DNA from: Syntrophobacter sp963666995
Lineage (GTDB): Bacteria > Desulfobacterota > Syntrophobacteria > Syntrophobacterales > Syntrophobacteraceae
Direction of reading: 5' to 3'
Assembly: GCA_963666995.1 (NCBI GenBank)
Contig: OY762941.1
Coordinates: 2,108,001-2,172,000, forward strand
Length of the DNA stretch: 64,000 bases
Of the stretch, positions 27,079 through 36,695 are shown in pieces (within the stretch, counting starts at the first letter, position 1; each line of letters begins with the position of its first letter). The position numbers were made by a program, and so were the translations under genes. Under the pieces are notes generated by a model. It worked only from the letters and a program-made list of their open reading frames with translations. It was not told the origin of the DNA and did no database searches.

Positions 27079-27184
27079 GCGTGGTGAAGCTCCTCGGGAC
27101 CGCCCGGGCCGGCGTCCGGCCGCAGCCCCGGCGGTGGCCGCAACGGCTGTGGGCACTAAAGCATCACCTGATTTGGAGGTTCGG

Positions 27185-27982
27185 ATGAATCCTATCATCT
27201 CCGATTATTCAGCTTTGGATGTGCCCGAAGTCCTCGATCATCTATTTTATCCCAGACGGGAATGGCAACTTCGAGAATCTTTTGCCGGAGCCCAGGACTT
27301 TCTCATCCCCGTGGACAGCGATGTGGTGGTGGGCGCCCGTTTCCACGCCACGGCCAGGACGGCTCACAATATTCTCTTTTTTCACGGCAACGGAGAGATC
27401 GTTGCCGACTATGACGAACTGGCGCCTTTTTTCACCCGCATGAACATCAATTTCTTCCCCGTGGACTACCGGGGCTACGGGAGATCGAACGGCAAGCCCA
27501 CGGTTTCGGCCTTGATACGGGACAGCCATATAATCCTTGATTTCGTGAGACATTGGCTCAGGGAAAACGGGTATTCGGGTACGCTCATTGTGATGGGAAG
27601 GTCTCTTGGAAGCGCTTCGGCCCTGGAACTTGCCGCCACCAGCGGGGACCTCATCGACGGGCTCATTATCGAGAGTGGATTTGCCTACGCGGGCCCGCTT
27701 CTCGAACTGCTCGGCGTAAATCCCGGAGCGATCGGCTTCAGGGAAGAGGAAGGATTCAGAAATCTCGACAAGATCGGGACGTTCGACAAACCGACCCTCA
27801 TCATCCATGCCGAGTACGACCACATCATTCCGTTCCGCGACGGCCAGGCGCTCTACGAACGGAGCCCGTCCGCGAACAAGATCCTGCTGAAAATCCCCGG
27901 AGCGAATCACAACGACATCTTCGAGCGCGCTCTGCCCGAGTACATGGCAACGATCAGGGCGTTCGCGGAAAAGCTGAAATAA
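27185..27982 (+). CDS. alpha/beta hydrolase
   Basis: The 265-residue protein has a classic hydrolase triad: nucleophile Ser140 in MGRSLGSAS, Asp212 in HAEYDHIIP and His242 in GANHND. The oxyanion segment is FFHGNGE near 65-71. These features resemble the ABHD/YfhR group of serine hydrolases (esterase or peptidase-like). There is no signal peptide, so it is cytoplasmic. I used the ATG at 27185 with TTGGAGG upstream rather than the open frame from 27134. Confidence 0.85.
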   Translation: MNPIISDYSALDVPEVLDHLFYPRREWQLRESFAGAQDFLIPVDSDVVVGARFHATARTAHNILFFHGNGEIVADYDELAPFFTRMNINFFPVDYRGYGRSNGKPTVSALIRDSHIILDFVRHWLRENGYSGTLIVMGRSLGSASALELAATSGDLIDGLIIESGFAYAGPLLELLGVNPGAIGFREEEGFRNLDKIGTFDKPTLIIHAEYDHIIPFRDGQALYERSPSANKILLKIPGANHNDIFERALPEYMATIRAFAEKLK

Positions 27983-28093
27983 GTCCGGGGCCGGAGTCTA
28001 CGGGCGTTTGCGATAGGCCTGCTTCCATTCGGGCCTTGCTGCGAGAGGGGGAGCAATCCCGGACCGCTTCAGTCCGGCGGGCGCGGGGGAACG

Positions 28094-28284
28094 GCCTGTT
28101 GCCCAAAGGAAGAGCCGAGGCCGGATGAAATCAAGATTCGTCATTGCAGCGAAGGCCGGAATCCAGTCCCTCTGAAATTATTGGGTAATTCCAATTAACG
28201 ACACTGGACCCCGGCAATATCGCCGGGGTGACGTTTCCGGACAAACGGCTCATTTTTCACCTGGATTCCGTTTGGGCAACAGCC
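28094..28284 (-). repeat. family A MITE-like repeat, copy A4
   Basis: Ends are GGCCTGTTGCCCAAAGG and TTTGGGCAACAGCC. The element is read on the minus strand with the GCCTCGGC-type arm. It immediately joins the family C hairpin at 28285. Its left flank (GGCGCGGGGGAAC) resembles the left flank of copy A6, so the repeat unit may extend outward. Confidence 0.8.
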
Positions 28285-28325
28285 GCGGAATCATTCCCCC
28301 GCTCTCTTGGAATTTATCCTATCTT
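28285..28325 (+). repeat. family C short hairpin repeat, copy C2
   Basis: GGAATCATTCCCCCGCTCTC followed by TTGGAATTTATCCTATCT abuts the right end of family A copy A4 and overlaps the last codons of the response-regulator gene (ends at 28319) on the other strand. The same junction is seen at 42679. Confidence 0.55.
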
Positions 28326-29794
28326 GAATGCAAATCGGTTTTAGTCCTTTTCAGCATAGTATAAAGGTTTTGACGCGAAATCCCAAGGTAGTCGGCCGTT
28401 CTCGCTTTATTTCCATCGTGCATTTCCAGCGCCTTCCTAATGATATTCATACAGTAATCTTCATAGGGAAGACCTTGCTCGGGAAGCGTAAAATCAATCC
28501 AATTGATCGGCTCCGGTTTTTCCGCCTTATTGCCGTCTTTTGCCTTGGTTATGATGTCGAGAATCTCGAGATGATCTGATTTCAGCTCGATATCGTCATG
28601 CATGGACACCGCCCATTCCACGACGTTGCGTAATTCACGAACGTTTCCCGGCCATTGGTGGGAAAGCAGCATGCTCGCCGCCGTGTCACTGATGTTCTTA
28701 AAGCGTTTCTTTTTTTGGCGGGCAAATTCGTTTAAAAAGATGAGGGCAAGCGGCAGGATATCCTGGGATCGCCGGCGAAGGGGGGGAATGGCGATGTGCC
28801 CCACCTTTAACCTGAAATAGAGATCTTTTCGGAAAAGACCGTCCTCCACCTTCTTTGCCAGATCGACATTGGTTGCGCAGATGAACCGCACGTCAACCTT
28901 TATCTTCTGCAGACCGCCAACCCGGTAGAACTCCTTTTCCTGAATTACCCGCAGGAGCTTGCCCTGCAACCCCGGAGGCAGCTCCTCAAGTTCATCCAGA
29001 AAGAGGGTTCCCCCCGCCGCCGTGTCAAGCTTGCCCTTTTGGCCTTTACCAAGGCCGCCGGTGAAAGCCCCCGGGTCATAGCCAAACAGCTCGCTTTCGA
29101 AAAGATTCGGGTTGAATGTCGCGCAATTGATGTCAACAAAGGGGCCGACGTTATCCGTGCCGGTCCCGAAATGAACTAACCTCGCCACTATTTCCTTGCC
29201 GGTTCCCGTTTCTCCGTCGATCAGAACGGGCAGTGACCGATCGGCATGGTACCTGGCGGCACGGTCGGCGATTTTCTTCATATCGTCGGAAAATATGCCG
29301 ATATTGCCAAGACCTGCCGACCTTGCCATCATTCTTCTGAGTTTGTTCAGTTCCTGCTGCGTTTCCTGAGTGGCAGCCATGACGGCTTCATCAAAATATT
29401 CCTTGAGCCGCTTGTTATCCCGCCGCAGCGCCTGGTGTTCGGCGATTTTCTCGGTAATCGATGCAAGTTCCTCAGCGTTCACCGGCTTAAGCAAGTAATC
29501 GAAGGCGCCTTCCCTGAGAGCTTCAATGGATGATCCCATATCGCCGTACCCGGTGAAAAGAACCACGTCGGTTTGCCACCCGTTGGGCAGTGACTGGATC
29601 GCCTTCAACAGCTCGATTCCCGACATGCCCGGCATCTTGATGTCTGAAAGCACCATGGGATAATCGCATTTGATGTAAGCCGCCAGCGCATCCCGGGCAT
29701 TGTTATGTTCCACCACGTCGTGTCCCAACTGTCGCAGGAACCTGCCCACAGATACCCGGCTGTTCGAATCGTCATCAACAAGTAGAATGTTCAC
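28319..29794 (-). CDS. sigma-54-dependent response regulator (NtrC family)
   Basis: The 491-residue protein has a receiver domain with the phospho-acceptor Asp51 (MVLSDIKMPG) and Lys103 in LLKPVNA, a AAA+ domain with Walker A GETGTGKE (194-201) and Walker B FLDELEE (265-271), and a C-terminal helix-turn-helix (NKARTADYLGISRQNLYTML). The sigma-54 contact loop, normally GAFTGA, reads GAFTGG (242-247). That Ala-to-Gly change is unusual and may weaken sigma-54 contact. The gene overlaps the upstream histidine kinase by 20 bases. Its target promoters are probably the neighbouring fix and CoA genes, though I found no good sigma-54 site there. Confidence 0.9.
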   Translation of the reverse strand: MNILLVDDDSNSRVSVGRFLRQLGHDVVEHNNARDALAAYIKCDYPMVLSDIKMPGMSGIELLKAIQSLPNGWQTDVVLFTGYGDMGSSIEALREGAFDYLLKPVNAEELASITEKIAEHQALRRDNKRLKEYFDEAVMAATQETQQELNKLRRMMARSAGLGNIGIFSDDMKKIADRAARYHADRSLPVLIDGETGTGKEIVARLVHFGTGTDNVGPFVDINCATFNPNLFESELFGYDPGAFTGGLGKGQKGKLDTAAGGTLFLDELEELPPGLQGKLLRVIQEKEFYRVGGLQKIKVDVRFICATNVDLAKKVEDGLFRKDLYFRLKVGHIAIPPLRRRSQDILPLALIFLNEFARQKKKRFKNISDTAASMLLSHQWPGNVRELRNVVEWAVSMHDDIELKSDHLEILDIITKAKDGNKAEKPEPINWIDFTLPEQGLPYEDYCMNIIRKALEMHDGNKARTADYLGISRQNLYTMLKRTKTDLHSR

Positions 29795-32000
29795 CGGCGC
29801 TCACCTCGGTTTTGACATCATTGACAGAATCAAGTATCGGAAACTCCATCCGAAAAGTGGTCCCGTGCTCGCCATCGGATATTATTCTTATTTTCCCGCC
29901 GCAGGACGTCACAATGGAATTGGCGATGGAAAGGCCGAACCCCATATTTTCCACAGTTCCCTTTGTCGTGAAGAACGGGTCGAAGATCTTCGCCCTGATT
30001 TCGGGTTCTACTCCAGGTCCGTTATCGCTGATCTCCAGAACAACATGGGTATCGCAATCGGTCCTGATGGATATTTTCTTATCGTCATCTTCAAGTGGAT
30101 CGAGCGCCTGCATGGCATTTACCAGCAGATTGATTACCGCCTCTTCAAGCCCCGTGGGTGTTCCCAAAACGAGCGGAAGCCCGCTGTTGAGACACGGCCG
30201 GACCTTGATCCCATGGGCGGCAAGCTGACTTCCAACGAAGTCGAGAGCCTGTTCCACAACTTTGTTCAAATCGCAGGGGCCAAGGCCCAGGCTCTCCCTG
30301 CTGCGGGCCAGGGAACGCATGTGCTTGATGATACGATCGATGCGGTCGGCCATCGAAGAAATTTCCTCAACCTCTTCCATGATATCCTCTATCGGGCGGC
30401 GTTTCTTGTGCTTGTACCAGTAGAGAATGCCGGTCGCCGAGATTTTAATGGAATTCAGCGGCTGGTTGATTTCATGGGTGATCCCCGCTGCCATGGCCCC
30501 CAGAGAGGCCAGCTTCTCCGCACGGGCAACCGCTTCTTTTGCTTCGAACATGGCGGCTTCCGCTTTTTTTCGTTCGGTAATGTCCCGCGAGATTCCACAT
30601 AGACTCATTACCTTCCCGTCTTTGTCCCTCAGCGGGACCTTGATATATTCAAAAATGTGCGAACCGCTTCTCATATTGATCTGTATTTCCTCGGAAACGA
30701 TCTCGCCCGATAATACCCGCTGATCCACTACCGCCGCACGGTTCGCAACCTCCGGTGGATACAGCTCGGCGTCCTTCTTTCCTATGATGGATTCACACGA
30801 TTCACCGAGGAAATTCGCCACAACGGGATTTACGAACAGGTATTTCAGATTCCTGTCCTTGACGTAAATGAAATCCTTGACGCTCTCTAAAATGGTCCTG
30901 ACAAGCTCCGTCGATTCGTAAAGAGCCTCCTCCGTCCGTATCCTTTCGACTATTTCCTGTTTCAGCGCGGTGACCAGCCTTGCGTTATCCAGGGCAATTG
31001 AAGCCAGGGACGCGAATCTATCCAGCAACAGAACCTCTTCGTGGGTAAAGGTGCGGTCGTCTTCATCCGAAGAAATGGTGATCACTCCCGTCACCTGGTT
31101 GCCCGACTTCAACGGTATGCCCATTGCCGCCCTCAAGTTTCTGAATACGCTATCGGGCAGGCTTTCCGGCCATTCACTGTAATTGTCCAAAATTACCGGT
31201 TGCCCGGTCCTCAAGACCTTTCCGCCGAACCCTTTATCCATGTGAACCTGAAACATTTTTGCCTTCTCATATCTGCCCACTCCGATCTTCATTTCCAGTG
31301 TATTGTTTTCTTCGTTCAGAATGTAGATGTACCCGTCCTCGGCCCGCGCAAGCTTCACGGCCCGTTTGACTATCGCTTCCAGAAGGTCCACGTAGTCCAG
31401 ACGGTTCATGATATCGAGCGCCGTGTCGTGTATGGAAGATGCCACCGCGTTCAGGTGCCTGACATCCGATTCCGCTTCTTTTTGTCTGGAGATATCGGCA
31501 ACCAGGGCCACGATGAATTCGTGACTGCCGCAACGGACGCTCATTGCATATATCCTGGCCCAAAAAAAACTGCAGTCCCTGCGGAGCAATCGCGTCTCTA
31601 TGCTGAACTGACTTTCCTTGCCTTGGAGGATGTCTCCGACATACTTCCTGTTTAACTGGGCACAATAAGGATGAACGAGGTCCAGATAGTTGGTCTTGGG
31701 AGAAGAAGCCACGTCATGGCCGGTCATTTTCTGAAAAACACGGTTTGCTTCTTTTATGCAGCCGGTTTTATCCATTACGATTACGCCCAGATGGGCGCTA
31801 TCGAAAACGGAATGGAAGAACGGCTGGTCCCCGAGCGCCCCTCCACGGCCGCCCGCACCATGCGCCGGCAGTGCCGGGACAGGACTTCCGCACTTGCAGC
31901 AGAAGCGCCAATCCTCCTGCAGCGACTCGCCGCATTGTCCGCAATCCCGGACCAGGTCACTCAACTGGTGCCTCCTCTTCGATCTGTGCGCAGTTCCCAT
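29775..32000 (-). CDS. PAS/GAF sensor histidine kinase with N-terminal zinc-ribbon-like segment
   Basis: The 741-residue protein has, in order, a short Cys pattern (Cys20, Cys23, Cys34 or 35, Cys37) like a zinc ribbon, a PAS domain from about 60, a GAF domain (HDTALDIMNRLDYVDLLEAI onward), a second PAS domain (VRTILESVKDFIYVKDRNLK), then HisKA with ITHEINQPLNSIK (His near 510) and HATPase with N-box NLLVNAMQAL and G-box DNGPGV. There are no membrane segments, so the input is cytoplasmic. I picked the ATG at 32000 because residues before it read as non-coding, although the frame opens at 32321. It is paired with the regulator it overlaps. Confidence 0.85.
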   Translation of the reverse strand: MGTAHRSKRRHQLSDLVRDCGQCGESLQEDWRFCCKCGSPVPALPAHGAGGRGGALGDQPFFHSVFDSAHLGVIVMDKTGCIKEANRVFQKMTGHDVASSPKTNYLDLVHPYCAQLNRKYVGDILQGKESQFSIETRLLRRDCSFFWARIYAMSVRCGSHEFIVALVADISRQKEAESDVRHLNAVASSIHDTALDIMNRLDYVDLLEAIVKRAVKLARAEDGYIYILNEENNTLEMKIGVGRYEKAKMFQVHMDKGFGGKVLRTGQPVILDNYSEWPESLPDSVFRNLRAAMGIPLKSGNQVTGVITISSDEDDRTFTHEEVLLLDRFASLASIALDNARLVTALKQEIVERIRTEEALYESTELVRTILESVKDFIYVKDRNLKYLFVNPVVANFLGESCESIIGKKDAELYPPEVANRAAVVDQRVLSGEIVSEEIQINMRSGSHIFEYIKVPLRDKDGKVMSLCGISRDITERKKAEAAMFEAKEAVARAEKLASLGAMAAGITHEINQPLNSIKISATGILYWYKHKKRRPIEDIMEEVEEISSMADRIDRIIKHMRSLARSRESLGLGPCDLNKVVEQALDFVGSQLAAHGIKVRPCLNSGLPLVLGTPTGLEEAVINLLVNAMQALDPLEDDDKKISIRTDCDTHVVLEISDNGPGVEPEIRAKIFDPFFTTKGTVENMGFGLSIANSIVTSCGGKIRIISDGEHGTTFRMEFPILDSVNDVKTEVSAGEHSTC

Positions 32001-32838
32001 CCGGACAGCCCTCGACGCGACACACGGCAATCGGTCGTTCCGGGACCGGCCGGCTGCCGAATGTATGATCCATCCGGCGGACTGGGCCTTTACCGCCGGC
32101 CCCCTCCATCTTTTCGCTGCAACGGCGGGCGGGGGAGGGGGAATCAGGCGGCTGCCGGATGGAAACGGTTCCCGAAATTTCTGACAACGATGGGAGCTGC
32201 AGAGAAGAAACAAATGACAAATACGCAGAATGCCGTACGTGCCTCCTGCAGATTGACAAGATCGGGAAATACATGAATACCAAAGCAATACTTGCTGTGG
32301 ATGGAGCGGAAAATATGACAATCGCTTTAAGCATATTTGATAACACTGGAAAATTCAGCGTACCGTCAATGAACCGGTGGGGCGGCTGTAGCTGCCGTCA
32401 TCCGTATTTCAAATACTCCTGTCCGCATGCTGCTTCCAGGTATTTCACGTCTCGACGTGAAGGCGCACCGGCATAAGTATCTATGATATCGAAATGTGCT
32501 TCTATTTCAGCCGGCGCATCAGGAAATGGCTGCCGGCTCCGGTCCCTTGCCAATCATCAGATTTCACAAATGATAAGTGCCTGCCTCCACCGTGCCGCTA
32601 TGGCCGTATAAGGGGGGAGATCGAACATCATCCGCATATTATCTGAAAGTGACCGTTTCTCCAACAATATTATCGAAAACTTTGATATCCGTTCAGTTTT
32701 TCCGACCCTGATTTGACTGGAGTGCATGGAATCCGATCTGTGCGATTCCACAGGAGATGTCGCCGTGGCCGGCGTGTCTTCCGTGAATCACACCCCCACC
32801 CCGCCTCCCCCGTCAAAGGAGAGGAGCTAAACGCCAAT

Positions 32839-32873
32839 TCCCCTCCCCTGGCGGGAGGAGCGAGGGGAGGGGG
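32839..32873. repeat. family E GC-rich hairpin, copy E1
   Basis: CCCCTCCCCTGGCGGGAGGA followed by GCGAGGGGAGGGGG can fold back. Copy E2 is at 47109-47143, with a partial copy near 47340. Such elements are common intergenic repeats, and a terminator role is possible. Confidence 0.55.
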
Positions 32874-32904
32874 AAAAAACGCTCAAATCAGGTAGAATTT
32901 CACC

Positions 32905-32951
32905 GGGGTGGCACGGACAACTCGTTGTCCGTGCGCGAAAACGCAAGAGGA
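32905..32951 (+). repeat. family B repeat, truncated copy B3
   Basis: It matches the left end of the family B element (GGGTGGCACGGACAACTCGT then TGTCCGTGCGCG) and stops at GCAAGAGG, lacking the rest. Confidence 0.6.
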
Positions 32952-33097
32952 ATGATGTCTCTGGTCCCGGTTTTTCAGAGTCACCGACAAGGCCAGTGGT
33001 AATTTATATGAAAAAAGGAATTGCCGTCCAACGTATACCCTGTCTCGATTTAGGCAGGAATTTTTTCATACTTCGTTGTGGCCGAAAGGCCATGAGT

Positions 33098-33158
33098 GTT
33101 CGCCGGAATGACGAATCCTGGTTTCATCCGGCCTCGACTTTTCCTTTGGGCAACAGCC
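33098..33158 (+). repeat. family A repeat, right-end fragment A5
   Basis: Only the last 60 bp of the element are present, ending in TTTGGGCAACAGCC, with the GCCTCGACTTTTCC arm. A different sequence replaces the left part, so this is a truncated copy. Confidence 0.6.
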
Positions 33159-33232
33159 CCTTCGATTGCCCCCCGTTATCTCACTGAGAAGACGATTGCT
33201 CATCCGTCGCGGCCCCGACATCCCTCGAACAC

Positions 33233-33541
33233 TTATCCGTATCTGAAGCTGACTCCAAAACCCCCGCGGGGATACTTCCACTCGATCGCCTCGCTTGCCC
33301 TGGGACAAACGACCCTGCATGTCCCGCATTCCAGGCAGCCGGCGTAGTCGAAGCTGAGTTCCCCGTCTTTTACGGAGTAAAGGCCTGCCGGGCATGCAAC
33401 CGTGCATGGTTTTGGCCGGCAGGAGGAACAGATTTCCTTCTTTACGATGATGTGAGCCTCGTCGTCATCCACGACAAATTTGTTCAGACCCAGCAATTGT
33501 TCGATGCTCAAACGCTTCAAAGGTTCTTTACTCCTTTCCAC
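33233..33541 (-). CDS. fixX: ferredoxin-like protein FixX
   Basis: The 102-residue protein has two cysteine groups, CSSCRPKPCTVACPAG and CLECGTCRVVCPR, for ferredoxin-type clusters, and the FixX C-terminus IEWKYPRGGFGVSFRYG. FixX passes electrons between the ETF flavoprotein FixC and downstream carriers. Its start lies inside the end of fixC (25-base overlap), so the two are translationally coupled. Confidence 0.92.
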   Translation of the reverse strand: MERSKEPLKRLSIEQLLGLNKFVVDDDEAHIIVKKEICSSCRPKPCTVACPAGLYSVKDGELSFDYAGCLECGTCRVVCPRASEAIEWKYPRGGFGVSFRYG

Positions 33542-34812
33542 CCATCGAGGGCTAAGTGGGACAGGCTGATGTGACTTTCCCTGATCTGGTTTAACACCGT
33601 CTGCCAGAGGTGAACCGGGGGAGCGCCGTTGACTGTGAACAGTTTGACTGCAAGACCGGTGGCGAGCTTGGGGTATGCGCTGAAAAGGCGATCGTTTTCC
33701 AGAAACGAGGGTGCGTTCCGGTAGGCCTCAAGATCCCTCAATACAAAACTCTGTTTCAGCAATTCCTCGTAACAGCCAAGTCCCTGTCGTGAAAAATCGT
33801 TGCGGGCCTTAGCCTCCATGACCGCCTTTGCGGCGGCTTCACCGGAGGCAACGGCAAAGTCCATTCCACGCACCGTGTAGCCCAGATTGAGTACGAACCC
33901 GGCGGCGTCCCCCGCCACCAGCATCCCGTCGCCGCAGAGCCGGGGCATCATGGCAAGACCCGCCTCGGGCACGAGGTGCGCCGAATACTCGGCCACCTCG
34001 CCCCCTTCGATAAGCGGGGCGATGTGGGGACTGCTTTTAAAATCCTCCAGGACATCGCACAATCTCACCTGGCTTTGCCGCAGCTCTCCCGCGTTTACGA
34101 CCAGGCCAAGCGAGATGCTGCTCTTATTGGTATAGAGAAAGCCGCCTCCCCGCATTCCCCCGGAGCAGTCGCCGACGAACATGTGAACGGCGCCGTTGTT
34201 GCCTTCGAGCTGGAAGCGCCCTCTTATGGTTTCCTCGGGCAGTTCGATGATCTCTTTAACTCCCGTTGCCACATGGTGGGGGGTGAAGAGCTTTGCCAGG
34301 CCCGCCTTCTGGGCCATCACGGAATTTACTCCGTCTGCGGCAATCACCACATCGGCCGACATTTCATCTTCGCCCGCCCGTATGCCGATAACCCGTCCGT
34401 TTTCGATCAACAGATCATCCACCCGAATGCCGCAGGCGAGCAGCGCCCCCGCCTCCTCGGCTTTTGCTGCCAGCCAGTTGTCAAATTCAGCCCTCAAGAG
34501 CGTAAAGGAATGGTAGGGAGGAGTCGCCCAGTTAACGTCCTGGCAGGTGAACGAAACGCTCCGGTCACCGTCTAAAAACGTGATGACCTCCCTGGCAACG
34601 GGCCGCTCGACCGGGGCTTCTTCCCAGAACTTTGGGAAGATCCGGTTTAGCGCATGAGTGTACATCCGGCCGCCGTACATGTTCTTGCTTCCAGGTGTTG
34701 TCCCGCGTTCGACCAAAACCACCTCATGGCCTTCTTTTGCCAGAAGATACGCGGCCGTGCTCCCGGCAGGACCCGCACCAACTATGATTGCAGTAAATCT
34801 TTCCTCAGACAT
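33517..34812 (-). CDS. fixC: FixC, ETF-quinone oxidoreductase-type flavoprotein
   Basis: The 431-residue flavoprotein has the FAD motif AIIVGAGPAGSTAAYLLAKEG, SKNMYGGRMYTHALNRIFP near residue 47, and a second FAD segment GDGMLVAGDAAGFVLN near 290. These are FixC/CaiC-adjacent family hallmarks. FixC with FixX transfers electrons from FixAB to quinone. The frame opens at a TTG at 34824; I use the ATG at 34812, which begins about six residues before the flavin motif. The 100 bases between fixC and fixB contain no gene. Confidence 0.92.
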   Translation of the reverse strand: MSEERFTAIIVGAGPAGSTAAYLLAKEGHEVVLVERGTTPGSKNMYGGRMYTHALNRIFPKFWEEAPVERPVAREVITFLDGDRSVSFTCQDVNWATPPYHSFTLLRAEFDNWLAAKAEEAGALLACGIRVDDLLIENGRVIGIRAGEDEMSADVVIAADGVNSVMAQKAGLAKLFTPHHVATGVKEIIELPEETIRGRFQLEGNNGAVHMFVGDCSGGMRGGGFLYTNKSSISLGLVVNAGELRQSQVRLCDVLEDFKSSPHIAPLIEGGEVAEYSAHLVPEAGLAMMPRLCGDGMLVAGDAAGFVLNLGYTVRGMDFAVASGEAAAKAVMEAKARNDFSRQGLGCYEELLKQSFVLRDLEAYRNAPSFLENDRLFSAYPKLATGLAVKLFTVNGAPPVHLWQTVLNQIRESHISLSHLALDGWKGVKNL

Positions 34813-34925
34813 GTCGTCACACAACCCGGTTTCTAAGGTTTTTCACAAACCGAATCGAGCAGCACGGGGACCATCCCCCGTAGATTACCCATGATCCCCA
34901 TGCCGCTCGCGGAAAGCCCCCCGGC

Positions 34926-35903
34926 CTACCTCTTGAGCGCCCTTGCGAACTCTTCGATAAGCTTTGGAACCACCTCGTAGAGATCTCCCACGATTCCGTA
35001 ATCCGCGGCTTCAAAAATGGGGGCATTCTCGTCGCGGTTGATCCCAAGGATCACTTTGCTGTCGCGAATGCCCGTTACGTGCTGGATTTGCCCCGACACC
35101 CCGACACCGATGTAGAGGTCCGGTTTCACCTTCTTTCCCGATATGCCAAGGTATACGTCCTCGGGAAGCCAGTGGAGCTCTTCCGCAATGGGACGCGAGC
35201 AGCCCACCTCGCCTCCCACCGCCTCCGCAAGCTCCCGGGCAAGTCTTACGTCTTCCTTCTTCTCAACCCCGCGGCCGACACAGACGACGATTTTTGCCTC
35301 CGTTATGTCCACGGCCTCGCGGACCTTCGGGGTCCGGCCGACCACCGTAACCGCGGAAGGCGGAGCGGGAGGCAGTTCCCTTACCTTTCCCTCTCTTCCC
35401 TCCTGCGCTAAAGCCTGCTCGAAGGTCCGGGGAGCGATGGTCGCCATCTGGGGCCGGGTCGTGCACTCCACTTTCTGCACGGCAAGGCCCCCGAAAAGGA
35501 GGCGCTCCATCTGAAGGAGCCCCTTCTCCTTATCCAGGCTAAAGCCGATGCATCCGCTGCAAAGCCCCGTGTTAAGCCTTGTTGCAAGCCTTGCCGCCAT
35601 TTCTTTTCCGCGCTGTGTCGCGCCGATTAAAAAAACGTCCGGCTCCTCCTCTTTTGCCGCCTCGGCCATGACCGGGAGATACGCCTCAAGGGGCTGGTCG
35701 TGCGCAAGGGGAGGCAGAAGGTAGACTTCATCCGAACCGCAATTGATGTATTCCCTGGCCGACTCACCTGTCAGCGCAAACGACACGAGCTTTACGCCCA
35801 TTTCCCTTGCCGGACCCACGCCCGCATTCAGAAGCTCCAGGGTCTGTTCGCGACTTTCGGCAAAAACCCAGATTCCAGCCATCGATCCCCACTCCTCAGG
35901 CAA
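34926..35903 (-). CDS. fixB: electron transfer flavoprotein alpha subunit FixB
   Basis: The 325-residue ETF alpha protein has the C-terminal FAD domain: VVCVGRGVEKKEDVRLAREL, KVKPDLYIGVGVSGQIQHVT, NRDENAPIFEAADYGIVGD. These features bind the FAD that is reduced by the acyl-CoA dehydrogenase. It overlaps the end of fixA by eight bases, so the pair is translationally coupled. Confidence 0.92.
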   Translation of the reverse strand: MPEEWGSMAGIWVFAESREQTLELLNAGVGPAREMGVKLVSFALTGESAREYINCGSDEVYLLPPLAHDQPLEAYLPVMAEAAKEEEPDVFLIGATQRGKEMAARLATRLNTGLCSGCIGFSLDKEKGLLQMERLLFGGLAVQKVECTTRPQMATIAPRTFEQALAQEGREGKVRELPPAPPSAVTVVGRTPKVREAVDITEAKIVVCVGRGVEKKEDVRLARELAEAVGGEVGCSRPIAEELHWLPEDVYLGISGKKVKPDLYIGVGVSGQIQHVTGIRDSKVILGINRDENAPIFEAADYGIVGDLYEVVPKLIEEFARALKR

Positions 35904-36672
35904 TCACGCCTTCTTTTAAAAGGGCCCCCACAACCGAACGGATATCGTTAGCTTCCGCTCCGAACTTCAGCCGCTTGCGCTCCATGGTCGCAGCCAGAAC
36001 GCCCGTTGTCTTAAGACACTGCCCGTTGGCCGTCCCCCCGAGTTTATCGAGGGTAATGTTCTCAACGGGTTTTTTTGCGGCCCCCAGGACCTGTTTCAAG
36101 GTCGGGATCCTCGGCGTATTGATGTCGGGGAGCACCGTGACCAGCGCGGGCAGGGGCAAAGACACGACTTCCATCCCGGAATCGAGCTTTCGCTCTGCAA
36201 TCACGCGCCCGTTTGCCTCGTCGTAGGTGAGCTTGTTTACGTAGGTTGCGCACGGGATCCCGAGCTTCTCGGCCAGGGCGGGGCCGACCTGCTGCGTGTA
36301 AAGATCGCTTGACCCTTCTCCGCACAAAATGAGGTCGCAGCCGGCCTGCGCGCGAACGGCCGAAGCGAGCAGCGCGCAGGTCCCGGCCGGTTCCAGGTCG
36401 ACAAAGGAGGGGTCGTTTACAAAACAGGCTTTTTCGGGTCCGCGGGAGAGCACGTCTTTTAAGCAGTTCTTCGCCGCGGGCGGAGCCACGGTGACGGCCG
36501 TTACACTTGCTCCGTGCTTTTCCTGAAGAAGCATCGCCTCTTCCACCGCGTTGCGGTCATAGGGGCTTATCTTGTAGCTCACCCGGTCGAGCAGCAGTTT
36601 GCGCGACCCGGCATCGACCTTTATGTCCGCTTCATCCATGACCCATTTAAAACAAGTGATGATCTTGAGCAT
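35896..36672 (-). CDS. fixA: electron transfer flavoprotein beta subunit FixA
   Basis: The 258-residue ETF beta protein starts with MLKIITCFKWVMDEADI and carries SPYDRNAVEEAMLLQEKHGA and GPALAEKLGIPCATYV, typical of FixA/EtfB. It forms the ETF with FixB. In organisms with FixABCX, the complex can bifurcate electrons between ferredoxin and quinone; the beta subunit then binds a second FAD. I cannot tell from sequence alone whether that occurs here. It lies 23 bases after the acyl-CoA dehydrogenase. Confidence 0.92.
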   Translation of the reverse strand: MLKIITCFKWVMDEADIKVDAGSRKLLLDRVSYKISPYDRNAVEEAMLLQEKHGASVTAVTVAPPAAKNCLKDVLSRGPEKACFVNDPSFVDLEPAGTCALLASAVRAQAGCDLILCGEGSSDLYTQQVGPALAEKLGIPCATYVNKLTYDEANGRVIAERKLDSGMEVVSLPLPALVTVLPDINTPRIPTLKQVLGAAKKPVENITLDKLGGTANGQCLKTTGVLAATMERKRLKFGAEANDIRSVVGALLKEGVIA

Positions 36673-36695
36673 TTGTGACCCCTCCGGTTTTCTTC

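Larger units (their letters stand above)
32001..33232. other. 1.2-kb intergenic region rich in repeats
   Basis: No gene is supported. The region includes a family E GC hairpin (32839-32873: CCCCTCCCC paired to GGGGAGGGG), a truncated family B copy (32905-32951, starting GGGGTGGCACGGACAACTCG) and a truncated family A right end (33098-33158, ending TTTGGGCAACAGCC). A promoter for the kinase would lie near 32020-32300; I see no convincing one. Confidence 0.65.
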
